The position numbers and the translations under genes were made by a program. This document shows positions 17,140 to 25,713 of a stretch of DNA of 64,000 nt, in pieces. Positions within the stretch are counted from its first letter, which is position 1; each line of letters opens with the position of its first letter. The DNA comes from Aquimarina sp. BL5 (GTDB lineage: Bacteria; Bacteroidota; Bacteroidia; Flavobacteriales; Flavobacteriaceae): NCBI RefSeq assembly GCF_003443675.1, contig NZ_CP031963.1, forward strand, positions 2,503,501 through 2,567,500. The letters are read 5' to 3'. A model generated the notes under the pieces. The model was not told the origin of the DNA and searched no databases. It was given only the letters and a program-made list of their open reading frames with translations.

Positions 17140-18798
17140 CTAATTTTTGCTTTTTGATAATTTATCCGCCAATAATAATGCATTATATGCATTAACTACC
17201 TTACCGGATTTAGAAAGTTCCGAGAAGGGGATTTGTATTTTAGTTCCATCTTGTTGTTCGATTTCTACACTATTTTTATAATCCCTACCAGATTTCATAA
17301 TAATATCCTTTATTTCAACGGCACTTAAATTAGGATAGTATCCCCATAAAAGCGCAGCAATGCCAGAAACTATTGGTGCAGCCATCGAGTTACCTTCATC
17401 CATGGTGTATTCGTTATTTATGCTAGTCGTTTTTATATTGACGGAGGGAGCGAAGATATCAACAGAATTTTTACCGTAACTAGAAAAGGAAGCCTTTAAA
17501 CTTTTATTTATTCCTTCGGTAGAACCTCCAACAGATATGAAAATTTTATTATAATCGTAGTTTTTATTTTTTTCTGGATAGCATCTATTTTGTTCTTGAT
17601 CTAAGTCTAAATTGTCATTACCTACAGATCTTACGAAGAGAACATCATTTTCATAGGCATATTGTAAAGCATTATATACCATTTTTTTATACATTGAAAC
17701 ATCTTTTGACGAGCTCATGTTAATCACCTTAGCTCCATTATCAACAGCATATCTAATAGCTAGAGCTATGTCTTGGTCATATTCATCACCATTTGAAGAT
17801 ATGCACAATGGCATAATTCTTATTTTATCGTATATACCTTTTATACCCAATTGATTATTTCTATTAGCGGCTAATACACCAGACACTAAAGTTCCGTGAT
17901 ATAACTTATCGGTATTCCCAGAAACATTAGGATTACCGTAGTTAGAATTTTTCTTGTTGTCCTCGGATAACAGGATTCTTTCATCATATTCCAGATTGAG
18001 ATAGAAATCTAAATAGTTCTTATAAATACTAAGCGTTTGATCAATTTGATTTTGCGTCACTTTATAATCAATCATTTGTTTTACAGCTAGATAATGCTTT
18101 TTTAAGTTACTATCTGTAGTATCTATTTTAATGCTATCCAAATGTTCTTTACTGAAATCATTATCAGGAAAATAAGCCGTTAATTCTTTTCTTGCGGTTT
18201 TGTATTTTAGATCAATATTTTTAACATAATCATAATTAAATTTGGCTTCCTTAAGTTGATCATCATAAGCTTTTTTTGCTTTTTTGTACAACTTAAAATT
18301 TGAAGTATCTGGAACTTTAATTTGATCTATGTTAAGCCCTTCAAATTTTTCCTGATACTTCCTGACAATTCTGGTAATTTCAAAATTGGAGTGAATTATA
18401 TTTTCTCCATTAGTATTCCCTAAAAAATTCCATCCATCAATATCATCGATGTAACCATTATCATCGTCATCCATAGAATTATCAGGTATTTCTTTATGAT
18501 TATGCCATATTTGATCTTTGAGATCCTCGTGATTAATGTCTATTTCTGTATCAATTACCGCAATAACTATTTCTCTACCTTTTAATTTCTTTTGAGTTAA
18601 AACCTGGTTGGCCTCAGTTAAACTTATTCCAAAAACAGAATCTTTCGTTACATCTTTAAAATACCAAGGATCTGTTTTTTTATTTTCGGAAGAATCATTT
18701 TTAGTACTCTGAACCTGTGCATTAAACTTAAATGGCGTTAAAATTACAAAGTAGAAAAACAGTATACGTAACTCTTTGCTAAAAAGGGTTTCATTCAT
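17140..18798 (-). CDS. secreted subtilisin-like serine protease (S8), copy 2
   Basis: This is a 552-aa subtilase with an N-terminal export signal (LRILFFYFVILTPFKFNAQ). The triad is Asp in VIDTEIDINHEDL, His in YHGTLVSGVLAANR and Ser in GNSMAAPIVSG. A ~150-residue charged, probably helical insertion separates the Asp and His blocks. There is no obvious type IX sorting domain; it ends in PFSELSKSGKVVNAYNALLL. It lies 14 bp downstream of its paralogue at 18813. S8 enzymes act as LanP leader peptidases in some lanthipeptide clusters, so that role is possible. Confidence 0.9.
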   Translation of the reverse strand: MNETLFSKELRILFFYFVILTPFKFNAQVQSTKNDSSENKKTDPWYFKDVTKDSVFGISLTEANQVLTQKKLKGREIVIAVIDTEIDINHEDLKDQIWHNHKEIPDNSMDDDDNGYIDDIDGWNFLGNTNGENIIHSNFEITRIVRKYQEKFEGLNIDQIKVPDTSNFKLYKKAKKAYDDQLKEAKFNYDYVKNIDLKYKTARKELTAYFPDNDFSKEHLDSIKIDTTDSNLKKHYLAVKQMIDYKVTQNQIDQTLSIYKNYLDFYLNLEYDERILLSEDNKKNSNYGNPNVSGNTDKLYHGTLVSGVLAANRNNQLGIKGIYDKIRIMPLCISSNGDEYDQDIALAIRYAVDNGAKVINMSSSKDVSMYKKMVYNALQYAYENDVLFVRSVGNDNLDLDQEQNRCYPEKNKNYDYNKIFISVGGSTEGINKSLKASFSSYGKNSVDIFAPSVNIKTTSINNEYTMDEGNSMAAPIVSGIAALLWGYYPNLSAVEIKDIIMKSGRDYKNSVEIEQQDGTKIQIPFSELSKSGKVVNAYNALLLADKLSKSKN

Positions 18799-18812
18799 AA
18801 GTGTTCGAATAT

Positions 18813-20483
18813 CTATTTTTTAGTTTTAGAAATCTGATCTGCTAAAAGTAATGCACTATAAGCATTCACTATTCTACCGGATTTAGAGAGTTCGGAGAAA
18901 GGAACCATTGTACTACCTTCGTCCTTTTGTTTTCGTACGACTACATCAAAGTCATAACGAGTTCCAGAATCCAAGATAACTTGTTTTACCTCTTTTGCAG
19001 AAAGTTTAGGATAATAAGCTCTTATCAAAGCTGCAATTCCGGCAACTACAGGAGAAGCAAGAGATGTACCTCTGGTAGAAGTGTAGGCATCATTACCATA
19101 CTTTGTAGTATACATATCAACTCCAGGAGCAAAAACATCCACATGCTTTTTTCCATAATTAGAGAAACTAGCTCTCAGATTTTGTAAATCCCAGGTACTG
19201 GCACCAACAACAATAAAATTATCAACGAACTCTTTTTCCTTGGTATAATCATTTGGATACGATTTTTGAAGATCATTATTCATATTATTATTTCCTCCTC
19301 CTGTTATTAAAAGTACATCTTTCTCCGCAGCATATCTAATGGCATTCTGTACCCAATCTTCGTGTAGCGATAGAGTTTTACCCCAACTCATATTGATCAC
19401 CTTGGCTCCATTGTCTACTGCATAACGTATGGCTAAAGCAACATCCTTGTCATGCTCATCACCGGTGGCTACCATCACCACGGGCATTATCTTGATATGA
19501 TCCGAAAAACCTTTTATGCCCAAATCATTCGAGCGATTGGCACCTAATGTTCCAGCAACTGCGGTAGCGTGCTGAAAAGGCACATCTCCATACACTACAG
19601 GACTTCCATAGTGGTTATCATTAATATCATCGGGATTATCTCCCGGTACCGCTCGTTCGTTATGATCTACACGGAGAATTGTTTCTTCTCTATTTTTATA
19701 ATTGCTGATATATACGTCCAATCCTTTTGGGGTAAGGTCATATCGTATCCCTTTTTGAACTCCTTCTATAGCATTTTTGGCAATCGAATCGTTTTCATAC
19801 ACCTGTAATAAACTATCTAATTCCACAAGCTTATATTCTTTTTTGGGATAGATACTATCTAATAAGGTTGTACCATATATGATCGCATCTTTAAGCAGCT
19901 GAATATTTTTTTGGCTTTCTTTATTTTCGACAATATCACTTTCCCATTTTTTATAAGCTTTTGTATACAACCCATAAGATTTTTGATCTTGATCAGATAC
20001 TTGGTTCGCCTTTTTACCCTTAAAAAGAGTATTATATTTTTTAACTATCCTAGTACTTTCTAAATGCTCATATTTTACAAATTCACTTTTGGTATTACTT
20101 AGAAAATCCCACCCATTACTATCATCGATATAGCCATTCTTATCATCATCAATACCATTATCAGGGATTTCATCAGTATTGCGCCATATTTGATCTTTCA
20201 GATCTTCGTGATGAATGTCTAGCTTTGTATCTAGCACTGCAACAATAACCTCTTGTCCTTTATTGTCTTTTATAATTTCTCTATATGCTTTTTCTAAACT
20301 TACACCTGGGATAGTATCCTCTGCAAAATCTTTATGATACCAGGTTTTTAGTTCTTCTTTGGATAGCGTTTTTGATATGATTAGACCTTTTTTATTCGCA
20401 GAAGACGCCTTGGTCGTCTGTGCTGCTAGTGGACATTGATACCCCAGAAAAATCAGTATGGTTAGCTTTAAAATTTTTTTCAT
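18813..20483 (-). CDS. secreted subtilisin-like serine protease (S8), copy 1
   Basis: This is a 556-aa subtilase, clearly paralogous to the next gene over its whole length. A signal peptide (LTILIFLGYQCPLAAQ) is followed by the Asp block VLDTKLDIHHEDL, a charged ~150-aa insertion, the His block QHATAVAGTLGANRS and the Ser block GTSLASPVVAG. The usual HGT at the catalytic His is HAT here. It has its own upstream region, separated from the peptidase at 20701 by a terminator, so a promoter probably lies in 20484-20640. Confidence 0.92.
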   Translation of the reverse strand: MKKILKLTILIFLGYQCPLAAQTTKASSANKKGLIISKTLSKEELKTWYHKDFAEDTIPGVSLEKAYREIIKDNKGQEVIVAVLDTKLDIHHEDLKDQIWRNTDEIPDNGIDDDKNGYIDDSNGWDFLSNTKSEFVKYEHLESTRIVKKYNTLFKGKKANQVSDQDQKSYGLYTKAYKKWESDIVENKESQKNIQLLKDAIIYGTTLLDSIYPKKEYKLVELDSLLQVYENDSIAKNAIEGVQKGIRYDLTPKGLDVYISNYKNREETILRVDHNERAVPGDNPDDINDNHYGSPVVYGDVPFQHATAVAGTLGANRSNDLGIKGFSDHIKIMPVVMVATGDEHDKDVALAIRYAVDNGAKVINMSWGKTLSLHEDWVQNAIRYAAEKDVLLITGGGNNNMNNDLQKSYPNDYTKEKEFVDNFIVVGASTWDLQNLRASFSNYGKKHVDVFAPGVDMYTTKYGNDAYTSTRGTSLASPVVAGIAALIRAYYPKLSAKEVKQVILDSGTRYDFDVVVRKQKDEGSTMVPFSELSKSGRIVNAYSALLLADQISKTKK

Positions 20484-20649
20484 GGGATGATTTTGTTTTA
20501 ATTGCCTACTTTTCTTTTTTAGGTCTATACTGTACTAGTAAGTGTACTGATAAGGGGATATGTTACCTATAAAATTGAAGTTTTTATTGATTATTTTATT
20601 TTAATGCTTTTACAATAGTTTGCAATACAGTATATCAACCATAAAAAAA

Positions 20650-20673
20650 CCAGTACCTATTGAACGATACTGG
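20650..20673 (-). terminator. rho-independent-type terminator after peptidase copy 2
   Basis: On the minus strand an 8-bp stem (CCAGTATC/GGTACTGG with one wobble) is followed directly by a T-run. It closes transcription from 20701-22857 and separates it from the subtilase pair. Confidence 0.75.
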
Positions 20674-20700
20674 CGTATATCTTGATTGAATTCTTAAACG

Positions 20701-22857
20701 CTAATCTTTCAGTTGATAATCCGGATGCCCAGTTTGCCATAGAGCGAAGGAAAGAACTTCTGCAACCATGTTAAACTCTTTATCTTTCTTATCGAAAACC
20801 ATACCATGTCCAGAATCAAATTCAGTTTTTAAAAGAACAAGGTTATCTGATGGTTTTGAATTATTTAATTTCGTTGCAAACTTTATTGAATGCCAAGGAG
20901 GCAACCTTGAATCATTAAAGCCTGTAGTTATTAACATAGATGGATACTTAACATTTCTCTCAATATGATGATAAGAATCCATCTTGTACAAATTTTTAAA
21001 ATCAATAGAATCACTATACTTTCCAAACTCCCTTGCATTATTAGCACCATTAGCACCAACGTGCAATCTAGTTGTATTAAGACAACCTCTATCAATAATT
21101 GCAGCAGCATATAATTCTGGTCTTTCAGTAATAGCTCTACCAATAACAATTCCTCCTGCACTTCCACTCCATATAGCCATTTTAGTACTTGAAGTATATT
21201 TATTATCTATCAGATACTCCGTACAATCAATAAAATCCTTCCAACTATTAGGTTTAGTGGTTTTATAACCTCCATAATACCAAGCATCTCCTTTTTCTCT
21301 TCCTCCCCTGACATGGGCTACAGCATAAATTCCTCCTTTTTCAGCCCACAATAAAAAACCATAATAAAAATTGGGTGTCATACTTATTCCATAAGAGCCA
21401 TAAGCCCTCATCAGTACAGGTGTGGTACCATCTTTCTTAAGTCCTTTTTTGTAAACAAGCGATAAAGGTATATCCTCCTTTCCATCAGAAGATTTAACTA
21501 ATATTTCTTCCACAACCAAATCATCGAATCCAATATCCAAATTAGCGGGATAATTCGAATCTTTTATGAATTCTAATGTATTTATATCATATAAATACCT
21601 AGTTTTTGGTGTAATCCAACCTTGAAGATATACTGCTAAGAGATTGGTTCTATTTGTTTTTTCAAAAGATATTTTACCTGAAGCCATTGGAATCGAAATT
21701 TCTTTTTCATCCCCACTTGATGAAATTGTAAACATTTTAGCTTCAACACCATTTTTAACCGTACTATAGAAAAAATTATTATCTATATCAATATAGTCCT
21801 GAATTACTTGATCTTGTTTTTCACCTACAATTACTTCTGAATTACTAAAATCTGGATGTACAATTGAAGTCTTACAAATTTTGAAATTAGAAGCATTTTT
21901 TGCGGTTTTATACACTAAAGTATCTCCCTTTAGAAAATAATCTTTTATCTTTTCTGACTTTTCGAATAAAAGATTCCACTTTGAATTTAACGAAAGACTT
22001 GAGTATTTCCTAAAATAAGCGTCGTGATAAGATCCTGCTCCAGCAACATGGCCAAAAAGATATTTATCCACATCTTTATAAACTTTAACAACAGGAAAAT
22101 TATTTGATTGTATAGATGCTTCTTTATTATTCTTTTTTGAAAAAACATCCTGAAATTTATCCCCTTTTTCTCCCAACGTATAAATTACAGATTTGGAATT
22201 AAGAAATTTGTCTTCTAAGGAATCATTACCACTGAACCTTAAATAAATAAAACCAGAATTATCTTGTAACCAATTTATTCCTCCTGATACTGTCGGGGCA
22301 CAATTGATAATTTCGACTGGTAGTACATTTCTATTTTTAACATCTAAAACAATTATTTTGGAAAACTCATCACCATTTTTTGTAAGACTGATAGCTACGT
22401 GCGAAAAATCCCAACTAGGTTTAAAATAATTAATCTTGTAATCTTGATCTATTGTTTTTGGATCTAATAAAAGGATTTCATTACTGTTTTTACTTTTATT
22501 GATAAAACATAATTTGAAATAATTTTCTTGAGCTTTTCTTTTTAAATAGATGATATTATCATCCACATATTGTATTTTTCTGTAAGCAATTCCTTTTCTT
22601 TTTTCAAAAACGTTTTGGTCTTTAATAAGTTGTTTTTTTTGTTCTAATCCACCTAACAAATTGTTACTATATTCGTTATATTCCTTAAGATAACCTTTTA
22701 CAAGCGAGTCGTCTAAATTTTCCAGAGCTCTATATGGATCCGAAAGTTGTTGTCCAAAATGAATTTCCGATATATTTTGCTTTTTGAACTTAGGTGATTT
22801 CACGGAATCCATACAACTTGAAAAAAAAATAATAGCAATAACAAACATGTATCTCAT
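20701..22857 (-). CDS. prolyl oligopeptidase (S9A) lipoprotein, copy 2
   Basis: This is a 718-aa S9A peptidase with a lipoprotein signal (MFVIAIIFFSSCMDS), a propeller region and a hydrolase domain. The nucleophile block is WSGSAGGIVIGRAITERPEL, where the first Gly of GxSxG is Ser. The Asp is in GFNDSRLPPW and the His in DSGHGMVF. It is paralogous to 14642 and 23080. It lies just downstream of a decayed precursor-like peptide (22918-23046), repeating the precursor-then-peptidase order seen at 25458/23080. Confidence 0.92.
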   Translation of the reverse strand: MRYMFVIAIIFFSSCMDSVKSPKFKKQNISEIHFGQQLSDPYRALENLDDSLVKGYLKEYNEYSNNLLGGLEQKKQLIKDQNVFEKRKGIAYRKIQYVDDNIIYLKRKAQENYFKLCFINKSKNSNEILLLDPKTIDQDYKINYFKPSWDFSHVAISLTKNGDEFSKIIVLDVKNRNVLPVEIINCAPTVSGGINWLQDNSGFIYLRFSGNDSLEDKFLNSKSVIYTLGEKGDKFQDVFSKKNNKEASIQSNNFPVVKVYKDVDKYLFGHVAGAGSYHDAYFRKYSSLSLNSKWNLLFEKSEKIKDYFLKGDTLVYKTAKNASNFKICKTSIVHPDFSNSEVIVGEKQDQVIQDYIDIDNNFFYSTVKNGVEAKMFTISSSGDEKEISIPMASGKISFEKTNRTNLLAVYLQGWITPKTRYLYDINTLEFIKDSNYPANLDIGFDDLVVEEILVKSSDGKEDIPLSLVYKKGLKKDGTTPVLMRAYGSYGISMTPNFYYGFLLWAEKGGIYAVAHVRGGREKGDAWYYGGYKTTKPNSWKDFIDCTEYLIDNKYTSSTKMAIWSGSAGGIVIGRAITERPELYAAAIIDRGCLNTTRLHVGANGANNAREFGKYSDSIDFKNLYKMDSYHHIERNVKYPSMLITTGFNDSRLPPWHSIKFATKLNNSKPSDNLVLLKTEFDSGHGMVFDKKDKEFNMVAEVLSFALWQTGHPDYQLKD

Positions 22858-22917
22858 AAGATGTAAATATAATAAGTGCTAAGTTTATTTTTCGAAACTT
22901 AATGCATTAAAAGGTTA

Positions 22918-23046
22918 CTATTTATCACAATTTTCATTATTAGTCTGTACCGTAAATACAGTTAATTCGCTGTTGTCGTCATCATCCCCTCCAAAAACTA
23001 CATACTGCTGATCTTTTGATAGAATTGCAATTTGGAGTTTTCCAAT
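22918..23046 (-). pseudogene. decayed lanthipeptide-type precursor (no start codon)
   Basis: The minus-strand frame reads IGKLQIAILSKDQQYVVFGG, then DDDDN, then a short Ser/Thr-rich tail ending NENCDK and a TAG stop. This is the layout of a Bacteroidota RiPP leader (KLQIA-LSKDQQ-GG) plus core. A TAA codon precedes the frame and no ATG, GTG or TTG is available. Adding one A at the preceding CTTAAATT would extend the leader as RLKIGKLQIA, so a point deletion is likely. Initiation at ATT cannot be excluded. Confidence 0.55.
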
Positions 23047-23079
23047 TTAAGTCTTTGAAACAGTATTCTTTAAATAAAA

Positions 23080-25278
23080 CTACTTTTTAGGCTGATAATC
23101 AGGATGTCCTGTTTGTGAAAGGCCAAATGCAAAAATACTAGCATATTCAATAATTCCTTTTTCATCAGATTCTCCAAATCCATGACCTCCATCAAAGTCA
23201 ACATCAAATAAAACTGGCTTAGTTGAGGTGTTATATTCCATTAAACGCGCAGCAAACTTACCAGGAATCCAAGGCAAAATTCTTGCATCGTTCATTCCTG
23301 CTGTAAGAAAAGTAGCAGGATATTTTGTGTTAGGCTTCAAATGCAGATATGGATCCATATATAAGAGATCTTTACAAGTCAACGAATCCTTAATTGATCC
23401 GTATTCCTTTGCATTATTAGCCCCATTAGGAGAAAATTCTCGTCGATAAGGATTTAAATTACCTACACGAATCATGGATGCGGCAAATAAATCCGGCCTT
23501 TCGGTCATAGCTCTTCCAACTAGAATACCACCAGCACTTGAGCTAAAAACTGCAGTGTTTTTATTCGATGTATATCCTTCTTTGATCATGTATTCAACTG
23601 CTGAAATAAGATCCTTCCAAGTATTAGGCTTCGTAGATTTATAACCCGCTTTGTGCCATTCCTCTCCTTTTTCTCCTCCTCCTCTAACATGTACTACACA
23701 AAAAACACCTCCCTCTTCAACCCATGAAAGATATCTGGTTGAGAAAAAAGGATCAATCGAACTTCCATAAGCACCGTAACCGTAGAAAAGAATAGGTGTA
23801 TTTTTATTCTTCAATAATTCTTCCTTGTATATTAAAGAAACAGGAACTTTAACTCCATCATGCGAGGCTATCTCAATTTCTTCCACTACAAAACCCTTAT
23901 ATTCAGGATATTCAATAGGTTCGATAATTTCCTGAAGGATAAATTTATCGTTTTTTAGATCATAATAATACCTTCTCGAATCATTAAGCCATCCCCTAAT
24001 ATTAACCCATATATCACCATATTCCAAACCTTTTATATCTAATCTGATTCTTCCAGATTTAATAGGTAATTTAATATTATTCGTTTTATCAGACCCTTTA
24101 GATAAAAAGTATAACTTAGCTTCAACTCCATTCTTAGAAGTGGTATAATAAATTCCATCCTTCGTTGCTTGAAAATCTGTTATCACTTCATCAGGTTGTT
24201 CAGGTACAATTATTGTTTTATCAACTAATCCCTTATCAGTAATTTTTGCTTTTTCTATTTTAAAATTAGATGCATTTTTAGAAGAAACATATAAATAATA
24301 ATCGTCATCTAGAAAATTACCATAGCTTATACCACTATCTCCATTGAAAAGTGTTTTCCATTTAATTTTATCAGTTTTTCCTAAATCATTGGAATCAACA
24401 TAAAAGGTATTACTATATCCGGAAGAACCTCCAGCGAATCCATAAAAATATTTATCATTCTGATTGGACAAATATACTACTGGAAAATCTTCGGGATTTA
24501 AATTAAGTTCTGGATGAGTTTCTCTAGATAATATTATATTTAGCTTCTTTGGATCATTATTCAATTTATAAAGAACAGATTTTGTATTCAATAAAAAATC
24601 GTTAGAGGTATTATCTACTGTGGGTAAATGGAGATATATTACACCACTATTATCCGGAAGCCAGGTTAAACCAAACTCGGAAGGCCAACAATTTGTAATT
24701 GTGTTAGACAAGATTTGTTTTGTACCAGTTTCCATAAAAACCATTTCACTTATTTCCGAACCTCCAGAAGTTAAAGATATGGCCAAAAACTCACCATCCC
24801 AACTTGGTTTTATGTAGTTAACAACGTAATCCTTTTGCAATTCTTTTTTATAGGTAGCAGGATCAAATAATAAGACTTCATTAGAATTTATATTCTGTTT
24901 GAAAAACACCTTATAGCTTTTATCTGCTTTATTCTTTTTTAAATAAAAATATTCATCTTGATTGGTTACTCGCAAATTACTGATCGATGATTCTTTTCTC
25001 TTCTCTAATTGACTCATTCGATTTTTTAAGTCCTTATATCCAGGAATAGTCTCAATGAATTCTTTTGATCTTTTTGTTTGGTTTTTAAACCAATTTACAA
25101 CTGCTGTATCTTTTAGATTTTCAAAGTTGCGATAAGAATCTTTAATTTTAATCCCACAATATAAATCTTCAACCTCCACGGAGGGAATGGATAAATTATC
25201 TTTCTTTTCAATATCTTCTTCACAACCGAAGATTAAAAATGATAAAACGACTATCGTTGTAATTGAGAATATTTTCAT
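23080..25278 (-). CDS. prolyl oligopeptidase (S9A) lipoprotein, copy 3
   Basis: This is a 732-aa S9A peptidase. It has a lipobox-like N-terminus (TTIVVLSFLIFGCEED), a propeller and a hydrolase domain. The nucleophile block is FSSSAGGILVGRAMTERPDL, with Ser in place of the first Gly of GxSxG. The Asp is in GMNDARILPW and the His in DGGHGFGE. It is the first peptidase gene after the intact precursor gene at 25458, from which it is separated by a terminator. All three S9 copies are predicted to be membrane-anchored outside the cytoplasm. Confidence 0.92.
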   Translation of the reverse strand: MKIFSITTIVVLSFLIFGCEEDIEKKDNLSIPSVEVEDLYCGIKIKDSYRNFENLKDTAVVNWFKNQTKRSKEFIETIPGYKDLKNRMSQLEKRKESSISNLRVTNQDEYFYLKKNKADKSYKVFFKQNINSNEVLLFDPATYKKELQKDYVVNYIKPSWDGEFLAISLTSGGSEISEMVFMETGTKQILSNTITNCWPSEFGLTWLPDNSGVIYLHLPTVDNTSNDFLLNTKSVLYKLNNDPKKLNIILSRETHPELNLNPEDFPVVYLSNQNDKYFYGFAGGSSGYSNTFYVDSNDLGKTDKIKWKTLFNGDSGISYGNFLDDDYYLYVSSKNASNFKIEKAKITDKGLVDKTIIVPEQPDEVITDFQATKDGIYYTTSKNGVEAKLYFLSKGSDKTNNIKLPIKSGRIRLDIKGLEYGDIWVNIRGWLNDSRRYYYDLKNDKFILQEIIEPIEYPEYKGFVVEEIEIASHDGVKVPVSLIYKEELLKNKNTPILFYGYGAYGSSIDPFFSTRYLSWVEEGGVFCVVHVRGGGEKGEEWHKAGYKSTKPNTWKDLISAVEYMIKEGYTSNKNTAVFSSSAGGILVGRAMTERPDLFAASMIRVGNLNPYRREFSPNGANNAKEYGSIKDSLTCKDLLYMDPYLHLKPNTKYPATFLTAGMNDARILPWIPGKFAARLMEYNTSTKPVLFDVDFDGGHGFGESDEKGIIEYASIFAFGLSQTGHPDYQPKK

Positions 25279-25388
25279 TGAGTATAATTAGTGATTTATA
25301 TAATATAAGATGCTCTTTGATATTAACCTGAAACAAATTTATTATTAATACTAATAATCGTTAAGGCAAAACAATGATTATTAAAAAA

Positions 25389-25432
25389 GTCACTTTCTAA
25401 AAATTTCTTGTTTAAATATTCCAGAAAGTAAC
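25389..25432 (-). terminator. terminator after the precursor peptide gene
   Basis: On the minus strand a 10-bp stem (GTTACTTTCT with AGAAAGTGAC, one wobble) and a loop of about 24 nt are followed by a T-run. It lies 26 bp past the precursor stop. A partial terminator here would set a high precursor-to-downstream ratio, as is common in RiPP operons. Confidence 0.6.
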
Positions 25433-25457
25433 TTTTATTAGCTTCTTTAAATTTGAT

Positions 25458-25613
25458 TTAAGGACAATCGTCAGTGTGTTTTGTTTCGTTAGTTAATTTA
25501 GTGCCTGGTCTATTACAATGCCCATCACGCCCTCCATAAATTTTATCTAAACTTATCAGTCTAGCTACTTGAATTTTCTTAATGGTAAGTTTTCCCTTCG
25601 TCTCTTTTTTCAT
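25458..25613 (-). CDS. class I lanthipeptide-type precursor peptide
   Basis: This 51-aa ORF starts at the ATG complement at 25611-25613. The leader is Lys-rich and contains KLTIKKIQVARLISLDKIYGG, close to the KLxLKKxxVAxL leaders of Bacteroidota class I lanthipeptides, with a Gly-Gly processing site. The core is about 20 residues, beginning near HCNRPGTKLT, with two Cys, four Thr and no Ser. Dehydration of the Thr by the upstream split LanB, followed by Cys addition, would give methyllanthionine rings. It is the last small gene of the lanB-regulator block. Confidence 0.75.
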   Translation of the reverse strand: MKKETKGKLTIKKIQVARLISLDKIYGGRDGHCNRPGTKLTNETKHTDDCP

Positions 25614-25713
25614 TTTTATAGTTTTTAAATTTCGTCAAACTTAATTAAATATTTTGTTTACCGAATTGATTTACTAGTCGGAATTTATAAAATCAGACCT
25701 ATTCTGTCATCAT

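Noticed and set aside
20484..20700. A third precursor peptide upstream of the subtilases
   Set aside because: The minus-strand frames contain only very short ORFs without a leader pattern; the region holds a terminator and probably a promoter.
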